A stretch of DNA of 64,000 bases from an uncultured Clostridia bacterium (GCA_934365195.1 CAKRNA010000004.1:1-64000), one strand, 5' to 3'. Counted from the first letter of the stretch, positions 17,784 through 28,027 are shown. The notes: generated by a model from the letters alone, not told the origin. Program-made: numbers and translations.

Positions 17784-17972
17784 ATGTGTAATTGTGATAC
17801 TTTAATGTTTTTGATGCTACTTAACTGTTGCTGTAACCAAAGCGGAGGAACGGGTACATACGGATATGGCAATCAAAACCTATTATGGCTATGGCTGTTA
17901 CTAAATGCGTGTTCAGGTCAAGCGGCAGGGAAAGAAGGATTCTTTGGCGGTTGCGGTTGCGGTTGCAGATAA
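17784..17972 (+). CDS. Tiny Cys/Gly-rich hydrophobic protein
   Basis: 62 residues with 10 cysteines: MCNC and CCC near the N-terminus, a Trp/Leu-rich hydrophobic core (LLWLWLLL) and the C-terminal GGCGCGCR. The very strong RBS TAGGAGGG and the private terminator argue that it is real. Similar short Cys-rich, one-helix proteins recur in Clostridia and some are spore-coat associated. A ribosomally made modified peptide is another possibility, but no maturation enzymes are adjacent. Function unknown. Confidence 0.7.
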   Translation: MCNCDTLMFLMLLNCCCNQSGGTGTYGYGNQNLLWLWLLLNACSGQAAGKEGFFGGCGCGCR

Positions 17973-17975
17973 AAT

Positions 17976-18005
17976 GCGAGGTCGAAAGACCTCCTTTTTA
18001 TTTTG
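17976..18005 (+). terminator. Terminator of the Cys-rich gene
   Basis: GAGGTC-GAAA-GACCTC then CTTTTTATTTT. Confidence 0.9.
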
Positions 18006-18313
18006 ATATTTTAGTTGTTAGGCTTTAATTTGCGGGGAGAAACGCAGATTTAACACACTAAAACAGGCAAAATTCAAGGTGATTTTAAGCGATACAAGAT
18101 GGGGTTTTTGTAAAGGGAACTAACAAAAAATATATAGGCAAAAGTAAAGGAAGAATGGAAAAACAGTACGCTACGATGCATCGTTTTAAGCGATAAGAGG
18201 CGGATTTTTTATAAGGAATAGTAATAAAAATAAGTTAGGGAAAAGCAAGAAAAACAAAGTGAAAATAGCGCTTTAAGATACATAACTTTTAGCGTCTAAG
18301 CATAAATTAGAGT
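18006..18313. repeat. A-rich intergenic with degenerate ~100-bp tandem repeat
   Basis: Two imperfect copies, at about 18081-18156 and 18182-18255, share TTTTAAGCGATA, then G-rich and T-rich blocks, then GTAAAGG/ATAAGG and AGGCAAAAG/AGGGAAAAG. A third, partial copy may start near 18270. No gene was found. Confidence 0.45.
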
Positions 18314-18778
18314 ATGAAAAAGGTGAAAATTTTGTGGGCGATTGCATTAGGGCTGGCGTACGTAGTTGCGCTTAGTTTTACGTCCGCTCTTATCGTGGAT
18401 ACCACGGGGGAGTGGTACGAGGGGTTGGCTCTGCCGACTTACACGCCTAATAAAGTTTTATTTTCGGTTATTTGGGGAGTGATATACTGTGTTTTTGCCT
18501 TGACTTTTGCAGAAACATTTACTAAAAAAATCAAAAAGAGGGTGATTATCGGCTACGTTTTTATTGCCGTGTTTAACCTGTTATTTTTGCTGTTTTTCTT
18601 TAGATTACACAATTTGCTTGTGTCGTTTGTATTTTGTTTAATTAGCACAATCGTGGTTTTATTACACGGTTTTGCTATGATAAAATACGGATTTAGGCTA
18701 TCGTGGTTGTTTTTACCCGTTCTAGTTTGGTACGTTTTTTGTTTTTCGATTAGTTACTACGTGATAATGAACAATTAA
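18314..18778 (+). CDS. TspO/MBR-family membrane protein
   Basis: 154 residues with five predicted transmembrane helices, the TspO fold. EWYEGLALPTYTPN (~32-45) matches the family pattern W-Y-x-x-L-x-x-P-x-x-x-P, and WGVIYCVFAL follows. Bacterial TspO proteins bind and degrade porphyrins or act in stress signalling. This copy is poorer in Trp and Asn than typical members. A clear RBS is lacking, so the ATG at 18314 rests on homology of length. It appears monocistronic. Confidence 0.8.
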   Translation: MKKVKILWAIALGLAYVVALSFTSALIVDTTGEWYEGLALPTYTPNKVLFSVIWGVIYCVFALTFAETFTKKIKKRVIIGYVFIAVFNLLFLLFFFRLHNLLVSFVFCLISTIVVLLHGFAMIKYGFRLSWLFLPVLVWYVFCFSISYYVIMNN

Positions 18779-18829
18779 ATACGTTTGTTTACTTTCTCTC
18801 TTATTGTTATTCTAGTATATAAAATATAC

Positions 18830-18858
18830 TTGTAAAACTGAATTTTTTAATGTATAAT
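18830..18858 (+). promoter_or_regulatory. Promoter of the coaX-uvrA run
   Basis: TTGTAA (18830-18835), 17-bp spacer, TATAAT (18853-18858). GGAGAG precedes the coaX ATG. Confidence 0.8.
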
Positions 18859-18888
18859 TAAAATACTAAATTAGGCTTGGAGAGACTT

Positions 18889-19665
18889 ATGGTTCTTGTA
18901 ATGGATGCAGGTAATACGAATATAAAAATCGCTGTGTATAATAGCGACGAGCAACTCGCCAGTTGGCGTATATCGTCCAAAATCAACCGCACAGCCGACG
19001 AACTCGGTATTATCCTAATGGATTTGTGTAAGAGTATCGATATTAGGCTTGAGGATATGGAGGGCGTAATTATTGCGTCGGTACTACCTACTTTAAACTA
19101 CACTATCGAGCACGCTATTAAGCATTACGCTAAAAAAGAGCCTATTATGGTAAGCAACGCTCTTAATACGGGGCTGAAAATTTTGTACGACAGGCCTGAG
19201 GAACTTGGTGCGGACCGTATCGCAACGGCGTCTTGCGTGTATCACGAGTACGGCGGACCTAGTATAGTGGTGGACTTTGGCACGGCTACTACGTTTGGCG
19301 TAATTAGTGATAAGGGAGAATTTGTCGGCGGCGCTATTGCAATAGGTTTAAAGACGGCACAAGAAGCGTTGGTTGAGGCAGGTAGCAAACTGTACAAGTT
19401 CGAACTTGTTAAGCCTGAAAACGTGGTTGGGAAAAACACTTTGGACAATATGCGCTCGGGTATGCTGAACGGCTTTAAAAATATGACCAAAGGTTTGGTT
19501 GAGCAAATCAAAAAGGAGACGGGCTACTTAAACGCTAAGGTTGTGGCAACAGGCGGACTAGGTGAGCACATTATTGACGAAAGTTGGGTGGACGTTTACG
19601 ACAGAGCGCTTTCGATAAAAGGATTAAAAATTATTTACGACTTAAATAGAGAGGATAAAAGATGA
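18889..19665 (+). CDS. coaX: Type III pantothenate kinase
   Basis: 258 residues from the ATG at 18889; the upstream TTG at 18877 is inside the RBS. CoaX phosphorylates pantothenate, the first step of CoA synthesis. It is an actin-fold ASKHA kinase: DAGNTNIK at the N-terminus, HxxGADRI represented by ELGADRIATA (~106-115), and DFGTATTF. It is feedback-insensitive as a family. The stop overlaps the hom start by 4 nt, so the two are translationally coupled. Confidence 0.93.
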   Translation: MVLVMDAGNTNIKIAVYNSDEQLASWRISSKINRTADELGIILMDLCKSIDIRLEDMEGVIIASVLPTLNYTIEHAIKHYAKKEPIMVSNALNTGLKILYDRPEELGADRIATASCVYHEYGGPSIVVDFGTATTFGVISDKGEFVGGAIAIGLKTAQEALVEAGSKLYKFELVKPENVVGKNTLDNMRSGMLNGFKNMTKGLVEQIKKETGYLNAKVVATGGLGEHIIDESWVDVYDRALSIKGLKIIYDLNREDKR

Positions 19666-20939
19666 AAAAAATTGGCGTAGCATTACTAGGAGTTGGAACG
19701 GTTGGCGGAGGTACTTACCAAATTTTGACCTCTAAAAAAGAGTTTTTCAAAAAGACGGAAGGGCTTGATATCGAGGTTTTACACGTACTTGAAAAAAATA
19801 TGGCAAGAACAAGAGAACTTGGCATAAAGGACGAAATCGTTTCGTGTGATATAGATAACGTAATAAATAACGACGATATTTCTATCGTGTGCGAATTTTT
19901 TGGCGGAATAGAGCCTGCTCGTAGTTTCTTAATCAAGGCGTTAGAGCACGGCAAAAGCATTGTCACCGCTAATAAAGAATTGTTCAGCAAGCATTGGCCT
20001 GAACTTCAAGAGGCTGCAAAAAAAGGTAACGCAGGCTTGTACTTCGAGGCAAGTTGCGTTGGCGGTGTGCCTATTATCAGGACTATTACCGAGGGCTTGC
20101 AAGCAAATAACATCAGGCACATTCAAGGTATTATAAACGGCACGACCAACTACATTCTTAGCAATATGAGCGATAACGGAACTACCTACGAAGACGCACT
20201 TAAAGAGGCTCAAAAACTCGGATATGCCGAGGCAAACCCGACTGCCGACGTAGAGGGCTTTGACGCAATGTACAAGATTAGTATTTTGTCCACCCTTGCT
20301 TATCACAAGAGGTTGCCTATCGAAAGGGTGTACAGAGAGGGTATGAGCAAAATAAAAATCGACGATATTAACTACGGCAAGGATTTAGGCTACACCTTAA
20401 AACTTCTTGCTATTTCTAAAAATATCGACGGAAAGTTGGAGGCTAGGGTGCATCCGGCGTTTGTTAAAAACAGCAATCCGCTTGGGGCAGTAAAAGGCTC
20501 TTTTAACGCAGTACTGCTAAAAGGCGATAGCGTTGGCGATATTATGCTTTACGGAAGGGGCGCAGGCGACTTGCCTACGGGCTCGGCTATCGTTAGCGAT
20601 ATTATCTACGCAGCACACAGAGCCGAGCCTTACAACTACGTAATCGACGAAACCACCGATAGCGACTTTAACAACGATTTTGTTTGTCAATACTATCTAA
20701 GATTGTCGGTTGTCGATAAAGCGGGTAACTTCGCTAATATTGCCACCGTTCTTGGCAAAAACAACGTATCGCTTAGCCAAGTCGTTCAAAAGCGTAAGGA
20801 CGACTCGGAGGACACCGTTCCTATCATTATCGTAACCCACGAAACGAGGGAGAGCGATATCCAAAATTCAATCAAAGAACTTAAGAGTATGGAAAACGTG
20901 GTTAAGAGTGTAGACGCTCTTATTAGGGTTGCTAAATAG
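19662..20939 (+). CDS. hom: Homoserine dehydrogenase
   Basis: 425 residues. Reduces aspartate semialdehyde to homoserine on the way to threonine and methionine. It has an N-terminal Rossmann fold (GVGTVGGG, ~10-17), a catalytic domain with GIINGTTNYIL and EAQKLGYAEANPTADVEGFD-type sequence, and a C-terminal ACT domain (~350-425) with LRLSVVDKAGNFA. The ACT domain suggests threonine feedback. It overlaps coaX and is followed 33 bp later by the two winged-helix genes. Confidence 0.95.
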   Translation: MKKIGVALLGVGTVGGGTYQILTSKKEFFKKTEGLDIEVLHVLEKNMARTRELGIKDEIVSCDIDNVINNDDISIVCEFFGGIEPARSFLIKALEHGKSIVTANKELFSKHWPELQEAAKKGNAGLYFEASCVGGVPIIRTITEGLQANNIRHIQGIINGTTNYILSNMSDNGTTYEDALKEAQKLGYAEANPTADVEGFDAMYKISILSTLAYHKRLPIERVYREGMSKIKIDDINYGKDLGYTLKLLAISKNIDGKLEARVHPAFVKNSNPLGAVKGSFNAVLLKGDSVGDIMLYGRGAGDLPTGSAIVSDIIYAAHRAEPYNYVIDETTDSDFNNDFVCQYYLRLSVVDKAGNFANIATVLGKNNVSLSQVVQKRKDDSEDTVPIIIVTHETRESDIQNSIKELKSMENVVKSVDALIRVAK

Positions 20940-20972
20940 CAAACCGTTAGATGATAAAATAAAGAGGGAAAA

Positions 20973-21479
20973 ATGTTAAACCGCAAAGAAGCAGAGGTGC
21001 TAACTTATCTTATTAAAAGAAGCCCGTCTAATAGTTATATCGTTATAGAGCCAAGCGAGATTTTGGAAAATATTTCTTTCAAACTTGAAAAGGACGAACT
21101 AATGCAACTGCTTACGGACCTAAGCAGCAGAGAGGCTATTAACGTAAGGATAATCAATCTAGACGAGTGCGTGCTTGCGCCTACACCAAAGGCAAAAGTT
21201 TTGCTAAACGAAATGCACGATATGGAGAAAATACAGCAAGTAGTTGCTCCTATCGTTAGCGAAAACCACACCCCGCAAATCACGGAAGTGGTAAAGGATA
21301 AACCCGGCACGATGAAAAAGCGCTTTACTCGTAAAAGCGTGGGCACGGTGCAACCTATACCTGTGGAAACAAAGGTGATAATCAATTATAGGCGTATCTT
21401 TTGGGCTGCGTTTACGGGGGCTATCGTAGGCGGAGCGCTAATGGGATTGTTGATGATAGTAATAAATTTGGCGGTATAG
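20973..21479 (+). CDS. Predicted tail-anchored winged-helix protein (first of a pair)
   Basis: 168 residues. The first ~95 look like a winged-helix domain: helices around LNRKEAEVLTYLIKR and ELMQLLTDLSSREA, then a strand pair ending VLAPTPKAKVLL. A basic linker (MKKRFTRKS) follows, then a single C-terminal transmembrane helix (~146-166). I recognise no named family. It is 1 bp from the next, similarly built gene and in the same operon as uvrB and uvrA, so a role in membrane-linked regulation or DNA transactions is possible but unproven. Confidence 0.6.
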   Translation: MLNRKEAEVLTYLIKRSPSNSYIVIEPSEILENISFKLEKDELMQLLTDLSSREAINVRIINLDECVLAPTPKAKVLLNEMHDMEKIQQVVAPIVSENHTPQITEVVKDKPGTMKKRFTRKSVGTVQPIPVETKVIINYRRIFWAAFTGAIVGGALMGLLMIVINLAV

Positions 21480-21480
21480 T

Positions 21481-21876
21481 ATGGCGTTAGATAGACAAGG
21501 ATTAAGTAAAAAAGAAAAAGCAGTAATGAGGGCTTTGTTTAACGAGGCAAAACTACGTAACGGCGTTTGCCTTACTACTCCTATTGACATTCTTAGCGAA
21601 ATTCCTTACACTTTGGACTTTAAAGAGGAGGAACTTGCCCCGATACTAAAAGTGTTAGAAATAGACGATTATTTTGATTTTGTCGAGGTGGACAAAAAAG
21701 GCGAACTTGTGTACTGCATCACCTTGCACAAGAAGGGGTTAAACTTCCAAAGGTGGCAGGAACTGTTCAGAAAGAGCGTGTACTTCAAGATAGGTATCAC
21801 AATTATATTTGCGTGTTTTTCCACCTTGATAGGTACGCTTATCAAACTAATCATATCGGCAATCAGTAATGGATAA
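21481..21876 (+). CDS. Predicted tail-anchored winged-helix protein (second of a pair)
   Basis: 131 residues with the same layout as its upstream neighbour: an N-terminal helical/winged region ([27 protein letters not shown]; a strand pair [19 protein letters not shown]) and one C-terminal transmembrane helix (~107-128). Sequence similarity between the two is low but the organisation is parallel, so they may be old paralogues forming a heterodimer. It overlaps uvrB by 8 nt. Confidence 0.6.
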   Translation: MALDRQGLSKKEKAVMRALFNEAKLRNGVCLTTPIDILSEIPYTLDFKEEELAPILKVLEIDDYFDFVEVDKKGELVYCITLHKKGLNFQRWQELFRKSVYFKIGITIIFACFSTLIGTLIKLIISAISNG

Positions 21877-23845
21877 ATTTGTATTAGAATCACAATATAA
21901 ACCCACCGGCGACCAGCCCGAAGCCATTGATAAACTCGTGGAGGGCTTAAACGACGGTCTTAGGTGTCAAGTACTAAAAGGCGTAACGGGTAGTGGTAAA
22001 ACTTTTACGATGGCAAACGTTATCGAAAGAGTGCAACGCCCTACGTTAGTTATTGCCCATAATAAAACGTTAGCGGCTCAACTTTGTAATGAATTTAGGG
22101 AGTTTTTTCCTAAAAATAGAGTTGAGTTTTTTGTTTCGTATTACGATTATTATCAGCCTGAGGCGTATATTCCAAGGTCGGATACTTACATTGAAAAGGA
22201 ACTACAAATCAACGACGAAATAGACAAACTTCGCCATTCGGCAACAAGTTCTCTATTCGAGCGTGACGACGTAATCGTGGTAAGTAGCGTGTCCTGTTTG
22301 TACGGCTTAGGCGCTCCTGTCGAGTACTACGGGTTGTCCGTTTCAATTCGTCCAAGCGAGGAGTTTCCAAGAGATTTACTTATCCAAAAATTAGTCGCTA
22401 TCCAGTACAAAAGGGCGGAACTTGATTTTGTTCGCTCCACGTTTAGAGTGCGTGGCGACGTGGTGGATATTTTCCCGTCAAGTTACTCCGATAGGGCTAT
22501 TAGGGTGGAATATTTTGGCGACGTTGTGGAAAGAATAAGCGAGATAGACTTAGTCACTTCCAAAAGGCTATGCGACCTAAAACACGCCTTCATTTTTCCT
22601 GCTTCCCATTACGTTTACGGGGATAGAACGGTGGAAAAGGCGATAGGACAGATTTTGAAAGATAGGGATATTGCCGTTGAAGAGTTTGAAAAGCAAGGCA
22701 AACTTATCGAGGCGCAAAGGATAAAAGAGCGTGTTTCTTACGATATGGAAATGATAAAGGAACTGGGCTATTGCAACGGCATCGAGAACTATTCTAGGTA
22801 CTTTGACGGAAGAGAGCCGGGGCAAATGCCGTACACCTTGTTTGACTTTTTTAAGAAGAACTTTTTGATTTTTGTGGACGAGAGCCACATGACTTTGCCA
22901 CAAATTAGGGCTATGTACAACGGCGATAGGGCAAGGAAAACGAACCTTGTCGAGTACGGATTTAGGCTTCCGTCAGCCTATGACAACAGACCGTTGAATT
23001 TTGAGGAATTCGATAGCAAAATAAACCAAATTATTTGCGTATCGGCAACGCCTGCGCCTTACGAAATGGCGGAGCAGGACCAAGTGGTAGAGCAAATTAT
23101 TCGTCCTACGGGGCTAGTTGATCCTCCTGTTGAGGTAAGGAAAATCGAGGGGCAAATCGACGACCTTATCACAGAGATTAACGAGGCTACTAAAAAGGGC
23201 GGCAGGGTGCTTGTGACCACGCTAACCAAGAAGATGGCGGAGAGTTTGACCGAGTACTTAAAGGAAAAAGATATCAAGGTAAGGTATATGCACTCCGATA
23301 TCGACACGCTTGAAAGGATAGAAATCGTGAATAGCCTAAGGCTAGGCGAGTTTGACGTTTTGGTGGGAATAAACTTACTTCGTGAGGGACTTGACCTACC
23401 TGAAGTCAGCCTCGTTGCGATACTCGATGCCGATAAAGAGGGCTTTTTGCGTAGCGATACGTCGCTAATACAAACGATAGGTAGGGCGGCAAGAAACAGC
23501 GAAAGCAAAGTGATCATGTACGCCGATACCGTGACGGGTAGTATGCAAAGGGCGATTGACGAAACAAATTACAGGCGTAAAATCCAAATGGATTACAACA
23601 AGCAACACAATATTACGCCGAAAACCATAAAGAAAAACGTTCAAAACACGCTGGAAATCTCCAAAAAAGCGGAGGAAACAAAGAAGATTGAAAAAGCGGA
23701 TACGGGCGAAATATTGCGTCAAATAGAGTACTTGAAGGGGCTTATGAACGTGGCTTCGGCTAGCCTTGATTTTGAAAAAGCGATTAGCCTAAGGGACGAA
23801 ATAGCAAGATTAAAGGGAATAATTAGGGATAAAAATGAACGATAA
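21869..23845 (+). CDS. uvrB: UvrABC system protein B
   Basis: 658 residues, full length. UvrB is the damage-verification ATPase/helicase of nucleotide excision repair. Walker A GVTGSGKT (~38-45), the beta-hairpin region with [14 protein letters not shown] (motif II), helicase motifs with QTIGRAARN, and a C-terminal UVR coiled coil (~620-655) that contacts UvrC. It overlaps the gene before it and uvrA after it (11 nt). No LexA-type GAAC-N4-GTTC box was found near the operon start. Confidence 0.98.
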   Translation: MDKFVLESQYKPTGDQPEAIDKLVEGLNDGLRCQVLKGVTGSGKTFTMANVIERVQRPTLVIAHNKTLAAQLCNEFREFFPKNRVEFFVSYYDYYQPEAYIPRSDTYIEKELQINDEIDKLRHSATSSLFERDDVIVVSSVSCLYGLGAPVEYYGLSVSIRPSEEFPRDLLIQKLVAIQYKRAELDFVRSTFRVRGDVVDIFPSSYSDRAIRVEYFGDVVERISEIDLVTSKRLCDLKHAFIFPASHYVYGDRTVEKAIGQILKDRDIAVEEFEKQGKLIEAQRIKERVSYDMEMIKELGYCNGIENYSRYFDGREPGQMPYTLFDFFKKNFLIFVDESHMTLPQIRAMYNGDRARKTNLVEYGFRLPSAYDNRPLNFEEFDSKINQIICVSATPAPYEMAEQDQVVEQIIRPTGLVDPPVEVRKIEGQIDDLITEINEATKKGGRVLVTTLTKKMAESLTEYLKEKDIKVRYMHSDIDTLERIEIVNSLRLGEFDVLVGINLLREGLDLPEVSLVAILDADKEGFLRSDTSLIQTIGRAARNSESKVIMYADTVTGSMQRAIDETNYRRKIQMDYNKQHNITPKTIKKNVQNTLEISKKAEETKKIEKADTGEILRQIEYLKGLMNVASASLDFEKAISLRDEIARLKGIIRDKNER

Positions 23846-26654
23846 AATAATAGTAAAAGGTGCAAGAGCACACAACTTAAAAAACGTAAATTTAACTATA
23901 CCTAGGGATAAACTGGTAGTGTTTACAGGCTTATCGGGTAGCGGTAAGTCCTCCTTGGTGTTCGATACGATTTATGCCGAGGGACAACGCCGCTATATCG
24001 AGAGTTTGTCTTCTTACGCAAGGCAATTTTTAGGGCAAATGAAAAAGCCAGACGTGGACTTAATCGAGGGTCTATCCCCAAGTATATCGATAGACCAAAA
24101 ATCCACCAACAACAATCCACGCTCAACGGTGGGCACGGTGACGGAAATTTACGACTATTTTAGGCTGCTTTACGCAAGAATAGGTATTCCGCATTGCGTA
24201 AAATGCGGAAAGGAAATAAAACAACAAACCATCGACCAAATCGTAGACGCTATTATGGAAAAGGCGGGCGGTAAAATGATGGTGATGTCGCCCGTTGTAA
24301 GAGGAAGAAAGGGCGAATACTCAAAACTGTTTAAGGACTTGTTAAGAGAGGGTTTTATGCGCGCAAAAGTGGACGGCGAAGTAAAACTGCTTGAAGACGA
24401 AATCACCCTTGACAAAAACAAAAAACACGATATTTACCTAATCGTAGATAGGATTATTATAAAGGACGACAGGAAGCGTATCGTAGACAGCGTGGAACTT
24501 GCTTTAAAGCACTCCGACGGCATTGTCGTTTGCGATATTGACGGGGAGGAAACGCTATTTTCCACCAAATACGCTTGTCCTGATTGCAATATCAGTATTG
24601 AGGAACTTACCCCTAGATTTTTCAGTTTCAACGCACCTTACGGGGCTTGTCCTAAATGCTTGGGACTAGGCTTTACCGACGCTATAAATATTCCTATGCT
24701 AATAGGTGATCCTAACAAGTCGCTTAACGAGGGCGCTTTAAGGGTGAGTGGCTGGAACTTAGATACGGGCAAAATGACGCAAATGCAATTCAATGCGCTT
24801 AGCGAGTATTACGGCTTTTCCTTAGACACGCCGTTTAAGGATTTGGACAAGAAAATACAGGATATCTTGCTGTACGGAACAGGTTTAACTAGGATACCTA
24901 CAAAGTACGTAAGCGCAAATATCACAATGAACAGCAACCAACCGTTCGAGGGCGTGGCGAACAACTTATTACGTAGATACCACGAAACCACTTCGGAGTA
25001 CACGAAAAAGGAGATATCTAAGTATATCGTGCAAGAGCCGTGTAAAGAGTGCGGAGGCAAAAGGCTAAAACCGGAGGTTTTGGCGGTGACGGTTGGCGGA
25101 AAAAATATTGCAGAGGCTTGCGATATGTCCATACTTGACCTTAAAGATTTTGTGGCAAGGCTTAAACTAAGCAGCGAGCAAAAACTAATTGCAAGCGGTA
25201 TTTTAAAGGAAATCAACGCAAGATTAGACTTTTTGATTAACGTTGGGCTGGGCTATCTTACCTTGTCAAGAAGTGCGGGTACTTTGTCGGGCGGAGAGTC
25301 GCAACGTATTCGTCTTGCCTCTCAAATAGGAAGCGGACTTACGGGCGTTTTGTACGTTTTGGACGAGCCAAGTATCGGCTTGCACCAGCGTGACAACGAA
25401 AAACTGCTTAAAACTTTGGAAAGACTGCGTGACCTTGGCAACACCTTGCTAGTCGTGGAGCACGACGAGGAAACTATGCGTAGGGCGGACTGGATTGTGG
25501 ACATAGGGCCAAAGGCAGGTAAGCACGGCGGAAAACTTGTTGCAGAGGGAACTGTGGACGATATTATTGCCTGCAAAAACTCTATCACGGGCAAGTATTT
25601 ATCGGGCGAAAGGAAAATTAAAGTGCCCGAAAAACGCAGAAAACCGAATGGAAACAGGGTGATTACCGTTAAGGGCGCACGACAAAATAACCTAAAAAAT
25701 ATCGACGTAACCATTCCGCTTGGCGTGTTCAACGTGATTACGGGCGTGTCGGGTAGCGGTAAAAGTAGCCTTATCAACGAGATTTTGTACCCGTATCTTG
25801 CAAATAATTTGAACAGGGCAAGGCTTTTAGAGGGTGATTGCGACAAGGTTGAGGGGCTTGAAAATCTAGACAAAGTGATACAAATAGACCAGTCGCCGAT
25901 AGGCAGAACGCCAAGGTCGAACCCTGCAACCTACGTGGAGGTATTCACTCCTATTCGTGAACTTTACGCAAGCACTAAGGAGGCTAAGGAACGTGGCTAC
26001 AAGGCAGGTAGGTTTAGTTTTAACGTGCCGGGCGGTAGGTGTGAGCATTGCGAAGGCGACGGCGTAAGGAAGATTGAAATGCACTTCTTACCCGATATTT
26101 ACGTGCCTTGCGAGGTGTGTAAGGGCGCTAGGTACAACCACGAAACCTTGGAGGTTAAATATAAGGATAAGAATATAAGCGACGTGCTTAATATGACGGT
26201 TGAGGACGCTTTGGACTTTTTTGAAAACGTGCCTCAAATATACAAAAAACTAAAAACCGTGTACGACGTTGGCTTAGGTTATATAACGCTTGGTCAGTCG
26301 TCTACGACTTTGAGCGGCGGCGAGGCGCAAAGGGTAAAACTTGCTACCGAACTAAGTAAGCGTAGCACGGGTAGAACGCTGTATATTTTGGACGAGCCAA
26401 CTACAGGCTTGCACAGTTACGATATAGAAAAACTAATCAAAATTTTGCAAAAACTTGTGGACGGAGGAAACACCGTGGTGGTGATTGAGCACAACTTGGA
26501 CGTAATAAAAATTGCCGACCACATAATTGACCTAGGGCCAGAGGGCGGTGACGGTGGCGGAAAGGTTATTGCCGAGGGTACGCCTGAAGAGGTTGCAAAA
26601 GTTAAAGGTAGTTACACGGGGCAATTTCTTAAAACCGTGCTTAGCAAAAACTAA
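23835..26654 (+). CDS. uvrA: UvrABC system protein A
   Basis: 939 residues. The DNA-damage recognition ATPase of excision repair, made of two ABC modules. It shows GLSGSGKSS and GVSGSGKSS Walker A motifs, two LSGGE signatures, a zinc site in the first half (CPDC...CPKC) and one in the second (CEHC...CEVC). Translation is coupled to uvrB by the overlap. It ends the six-gene run and is followed by a terminator. Confidence 0.98.
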   Translation: MNDKIIVKGARAHNLKNVNLTIPRDKLVVFTGLSGSGKSSLVFDTIYAEGQRRYIESLSSYARQFLGQMKKPDVDLIEGLSPSISIDQKSTNNNPRSTVGTVTEIYDYFRLLYARIGIPHCVKCGKEIKQQTIDQIVDAIMEKAGGKMMVMSPVVRGRKGEYSKLFKDLLREGFMRAKVDGEVKLLEDEITLDKNKKHDIYLIVDRIIIKDDRKRIVDSVELALKHSDGIVVCDIDGEETLFSTKYACPDCNISIEELTPRFFSFNAPYGACPKCLGLGFTDAINIPMLIGDPNKSLNEGALRVSGWNLDTGKMTQMQFNALSEYYGFSLDTPFKDLDKKIQDILLYGTGLTRIPTKYVSANITMNSNQPFEGVANNLLRRYHETTSEYTKKEISKYIVQEPCKECGGKRLKPEVLAVTVGGKNIAEACDMSILDLKDFVARLKLSSEQKLIASGILKEINARLDFLINVGLGYLTLSRSAGTLSGGESQRIRLASQIGSGLTGVLYVLDEPSIGLHQRDNEKLLKTLERLRDLGNTLLVVEHDEETMRRADWIVDIGPKAGKHGGKLVAEGTVDDIIACKNSITGKYLSGERKIKVPEKRRKPNGNRVITVKGARQNNLKNIDVTIPLGVFNVITGVSGSGKSSLINEILYPYLANNLNRARLLEGDCDKVEGLENLDKVIQIDQSPIGRTPRSNPATYVEVFTPIRELYASTKEAKERGYKAGRFSFNVPGGRCEHCEGDGVRKIEMHFLPDIYVPCEVCKGARYNHETLEVKYKDKNISDVLNMTVEDALDFFENVPQIYKKLKTVYDVGLGYITLGQSSTTLSGGEAQRVKLATELSKRSTGRTLYILDEPTTGLHSYDIEKLIKILQKLVDGGNTVVVIEHNLDVIKIADHIIDLGPEGGDGGGKVIAEGTPEEVAKVKGSYTGQFLKTVLSKN

Positions 26655-26730
26655 CGGTATTATGTCGGCTTTAAACTTAGCGTTTATAACGGCGGATAAT
26701 TAGCAATAAATTCAGCAATCATAAGATGGT

Positions 26731-26760
26731 AAAAGCCGACGAAAGTCGGCTATTTCTTTA
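26731..26760 (+). terminator. Terminator of the uvrA operon
   Basis: AGCCGAC-GAAA-GTCGGCT followed by ATTTCTTTA. The same 19-nt hairpin recurs at 27461-27479. Confidence 0.8.
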
Positions 26761-26860
26761 TAATATGATAGTATATTGAACGTATTTTCAAAAACATTAT
26801 AGATAAATTTTATAAATAGCAATAAAAAACGGATAAATAAATGGTTTTTTTTAATCAATA

Positions 26861-26900
26861 TTGACATTTTTTTATACTATGCTATATTTTAGGTAGGAGG
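26861..26900 (+). promoter_or_regulatory. Promoter and RBS of the AT-rich cassette
   Basis: TTGACA (26861-26866), 16-bp spacer, TATATT (26883-26888), then TAGGAGG (26894-26900) 4 nt before the ATG at 26905. Confidence 0.75.
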
Positions 26901-26904
26901 TGTT

Positions 26905-27245
26905 ATGATAAGTGGAATAAATATACTGGATTAACAAAATATAATAATAAACATACGTTAAAAACAACTAATAGTAGAGTTACATTATATTCTTGGGAAC
27001 ACCCTGCAATTATGATAGATTTGCCAGCCAACATATACGGTGTAGGGGCTTATACTGAATATTATAATTTTAATATGGAATTCAAAACTATTGTAAAAGC
27101 CACCCAATCGTTTAATTTGTATTCTGCTTACGGACATAAAGGAGGAGGCGTTAGTGCGGCAATTTCGTCTAGAGGTGGAGTAAGTATAAGTTTTAATGAA
27201 TTATGTAATAATTTTACCGTTCCGTTTATGTTGGTTGAAGTATAG
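26905..27245 (+). pseudogene. Unknown gene, apparently frameshifted just after its start codon
   Basis: The ATG at 26905 has a promoter and an ideal AGGAGG, but its frame stops after 9 codons (TAA at 26932). The frame one base over is open from 26865 to the stop at 27245 and encodes a continuous ~110-residue protein (DKWNKYTGLTKYNNKH... ending FTVPFMLVEV). It has no start codon until the ATG at 27012, which lacks an RBS. Loss of one base immediately after the start codon is the simplest explanation; phase variation or sequencing error are alternatives. The product is rich in Asn, Tyr, Thr and Gly. Family not recognised. Confidence 0.6.
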
Positions 27246-27254
27246 GAGGTAAAT

Positions 27255-27455
27255 ATGGAAGAGAAAGATATCGACTTAAAAGAAAAAAAGGAAGAAGCAA
27301 CGTCAAATCAACAATTACTAGAAGAAATAAAATCTTTAAAAAAACAAATAGATGAACTTGATATGGCACTTTGGAAAAGAAAGTGGATTCTAATATTTAC
27401 GTGTTTGCTGGGTATTGGGAATTTTATAATGTTGTTCTATATAATGGTAAGATAA
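27255..27455 (+). CDS. Small coiled-coil, tail-anchored protein
   Basis: 66 residues: a charged N-terminus, a coiled-coil-like stretch (~18-38, LLEEIKSLKKQIDELDMAL) and one transmembrane helix at the C-terminus (~44-64). AGGAGG precedes the ATG, 9 bp after the previous stop, so the two genes form an operon. Codon choice (AAT, TAT, GAA, AAA) differs from neighbouring genes, which favour AAC and TAC. Function unknown; holin-like or toxin-antitoxin roles cannot be judged. Confidence 0.6.
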   Translation: MEEKDIDLKEKKEEATSNQQLLEEIKSLKKQIDELDMALWKRKWILIFTCLLGIGNFIMLFYIMVR

Positions 27456-27460
27456 TAAAT

Positions 27461-27486
27461 AAGCCGACGAAAGTCGGCTTTTATAG
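27461..27486 (+). terminator. Terminator of the cassette
   Basis: AAGCCGAC-GAAA-GTCGGCTTTTATAG. It is identical in stem and loop to the uvrA terminator. Confidence 0.8.
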
Positions 27487-27646
27487 TGTAATTTTGGTAG
27501 TTTAAGTGCGGATTGTGTAGTGTTAAGCGGATTATTTTTCGTTTAACGTAAAATTACAAAAAGCGATAATTAGTTTGCTTGGTTTGTAATAATAGTTAAG
27601 CAAGAGTTCGGTAGAGGGTTTCTTACTGCGTGAATAACTTTGTGTG

Positions 27647-28027
27647 CTATATTACGCTAATAGGAGATATCCCCATAGTTTCTTTTAGGTCTACTAATCT
27701 ACGCTTTAAAACGTACACCCTTGCTATTGCCGACGGTATGTCGTCCGCCATAACAGTTCCTAGCGTTTCGCTTATATCTAGGCTGACGTTACGTAGGTTT
27801 TGGCTGTACGACACCACTTCCAAAAAGGTGTTTTGCTGTTGCCAGTAGTTTGCCATATCGTTTAGGATATTTATGCTGGTTTCTTTGTCCTCGTTGTTAA
27901 GTGCTTGTTCAAGTTCGTTTAGATTTTTTTCCAAGGTTTTCAGCGTTTTGTCAAGGTAAATATTTTCGTATATTCCCACGCCCAAAATTGCAGCCAGCAA
28001 AATTAGGGCTACCAGCGTTTTTCTCAT
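27647..28027 (-). CDS. DUF4363-family protein
   Basis: 126 residues: an N-terminal signal anchor (~5-22), then an all-helical extracytoplasmic domain (~30-115) with regular Leu heptads. The pairing with DUF421 in one operon, overlapping by 4 nt, is a recurrent arrangement in spore-forming Firmicutes and supports the family call. Molecular function is not established. Confidence 0.75.
   Translation of the reverse strand: MRKTLVALILLAAILGVGIYENIYLDKTLKTLEKNLNELEQALNNEDKETSINILNDMANYWQQQNTFLEVVSYSQNLRNVSLDISETLGTVMADDIPSAIARVYVLKRRLVDLKETMGISPISVI

Noticed and set aside
17784..17972. RiPP precursor gene cluster
   Set aside because: No radical-SAM maturase, lanthionine synthetase, YcaO or peptide exporter is adjacent, so the Cys-rich protein is left as unknown.
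25322..25873. 183-codon minus-strand ORF inside uvrA
   Set aside because: It overlaps an intact, conserved gene completely and reads as Ser/Pro-rich complement of it.
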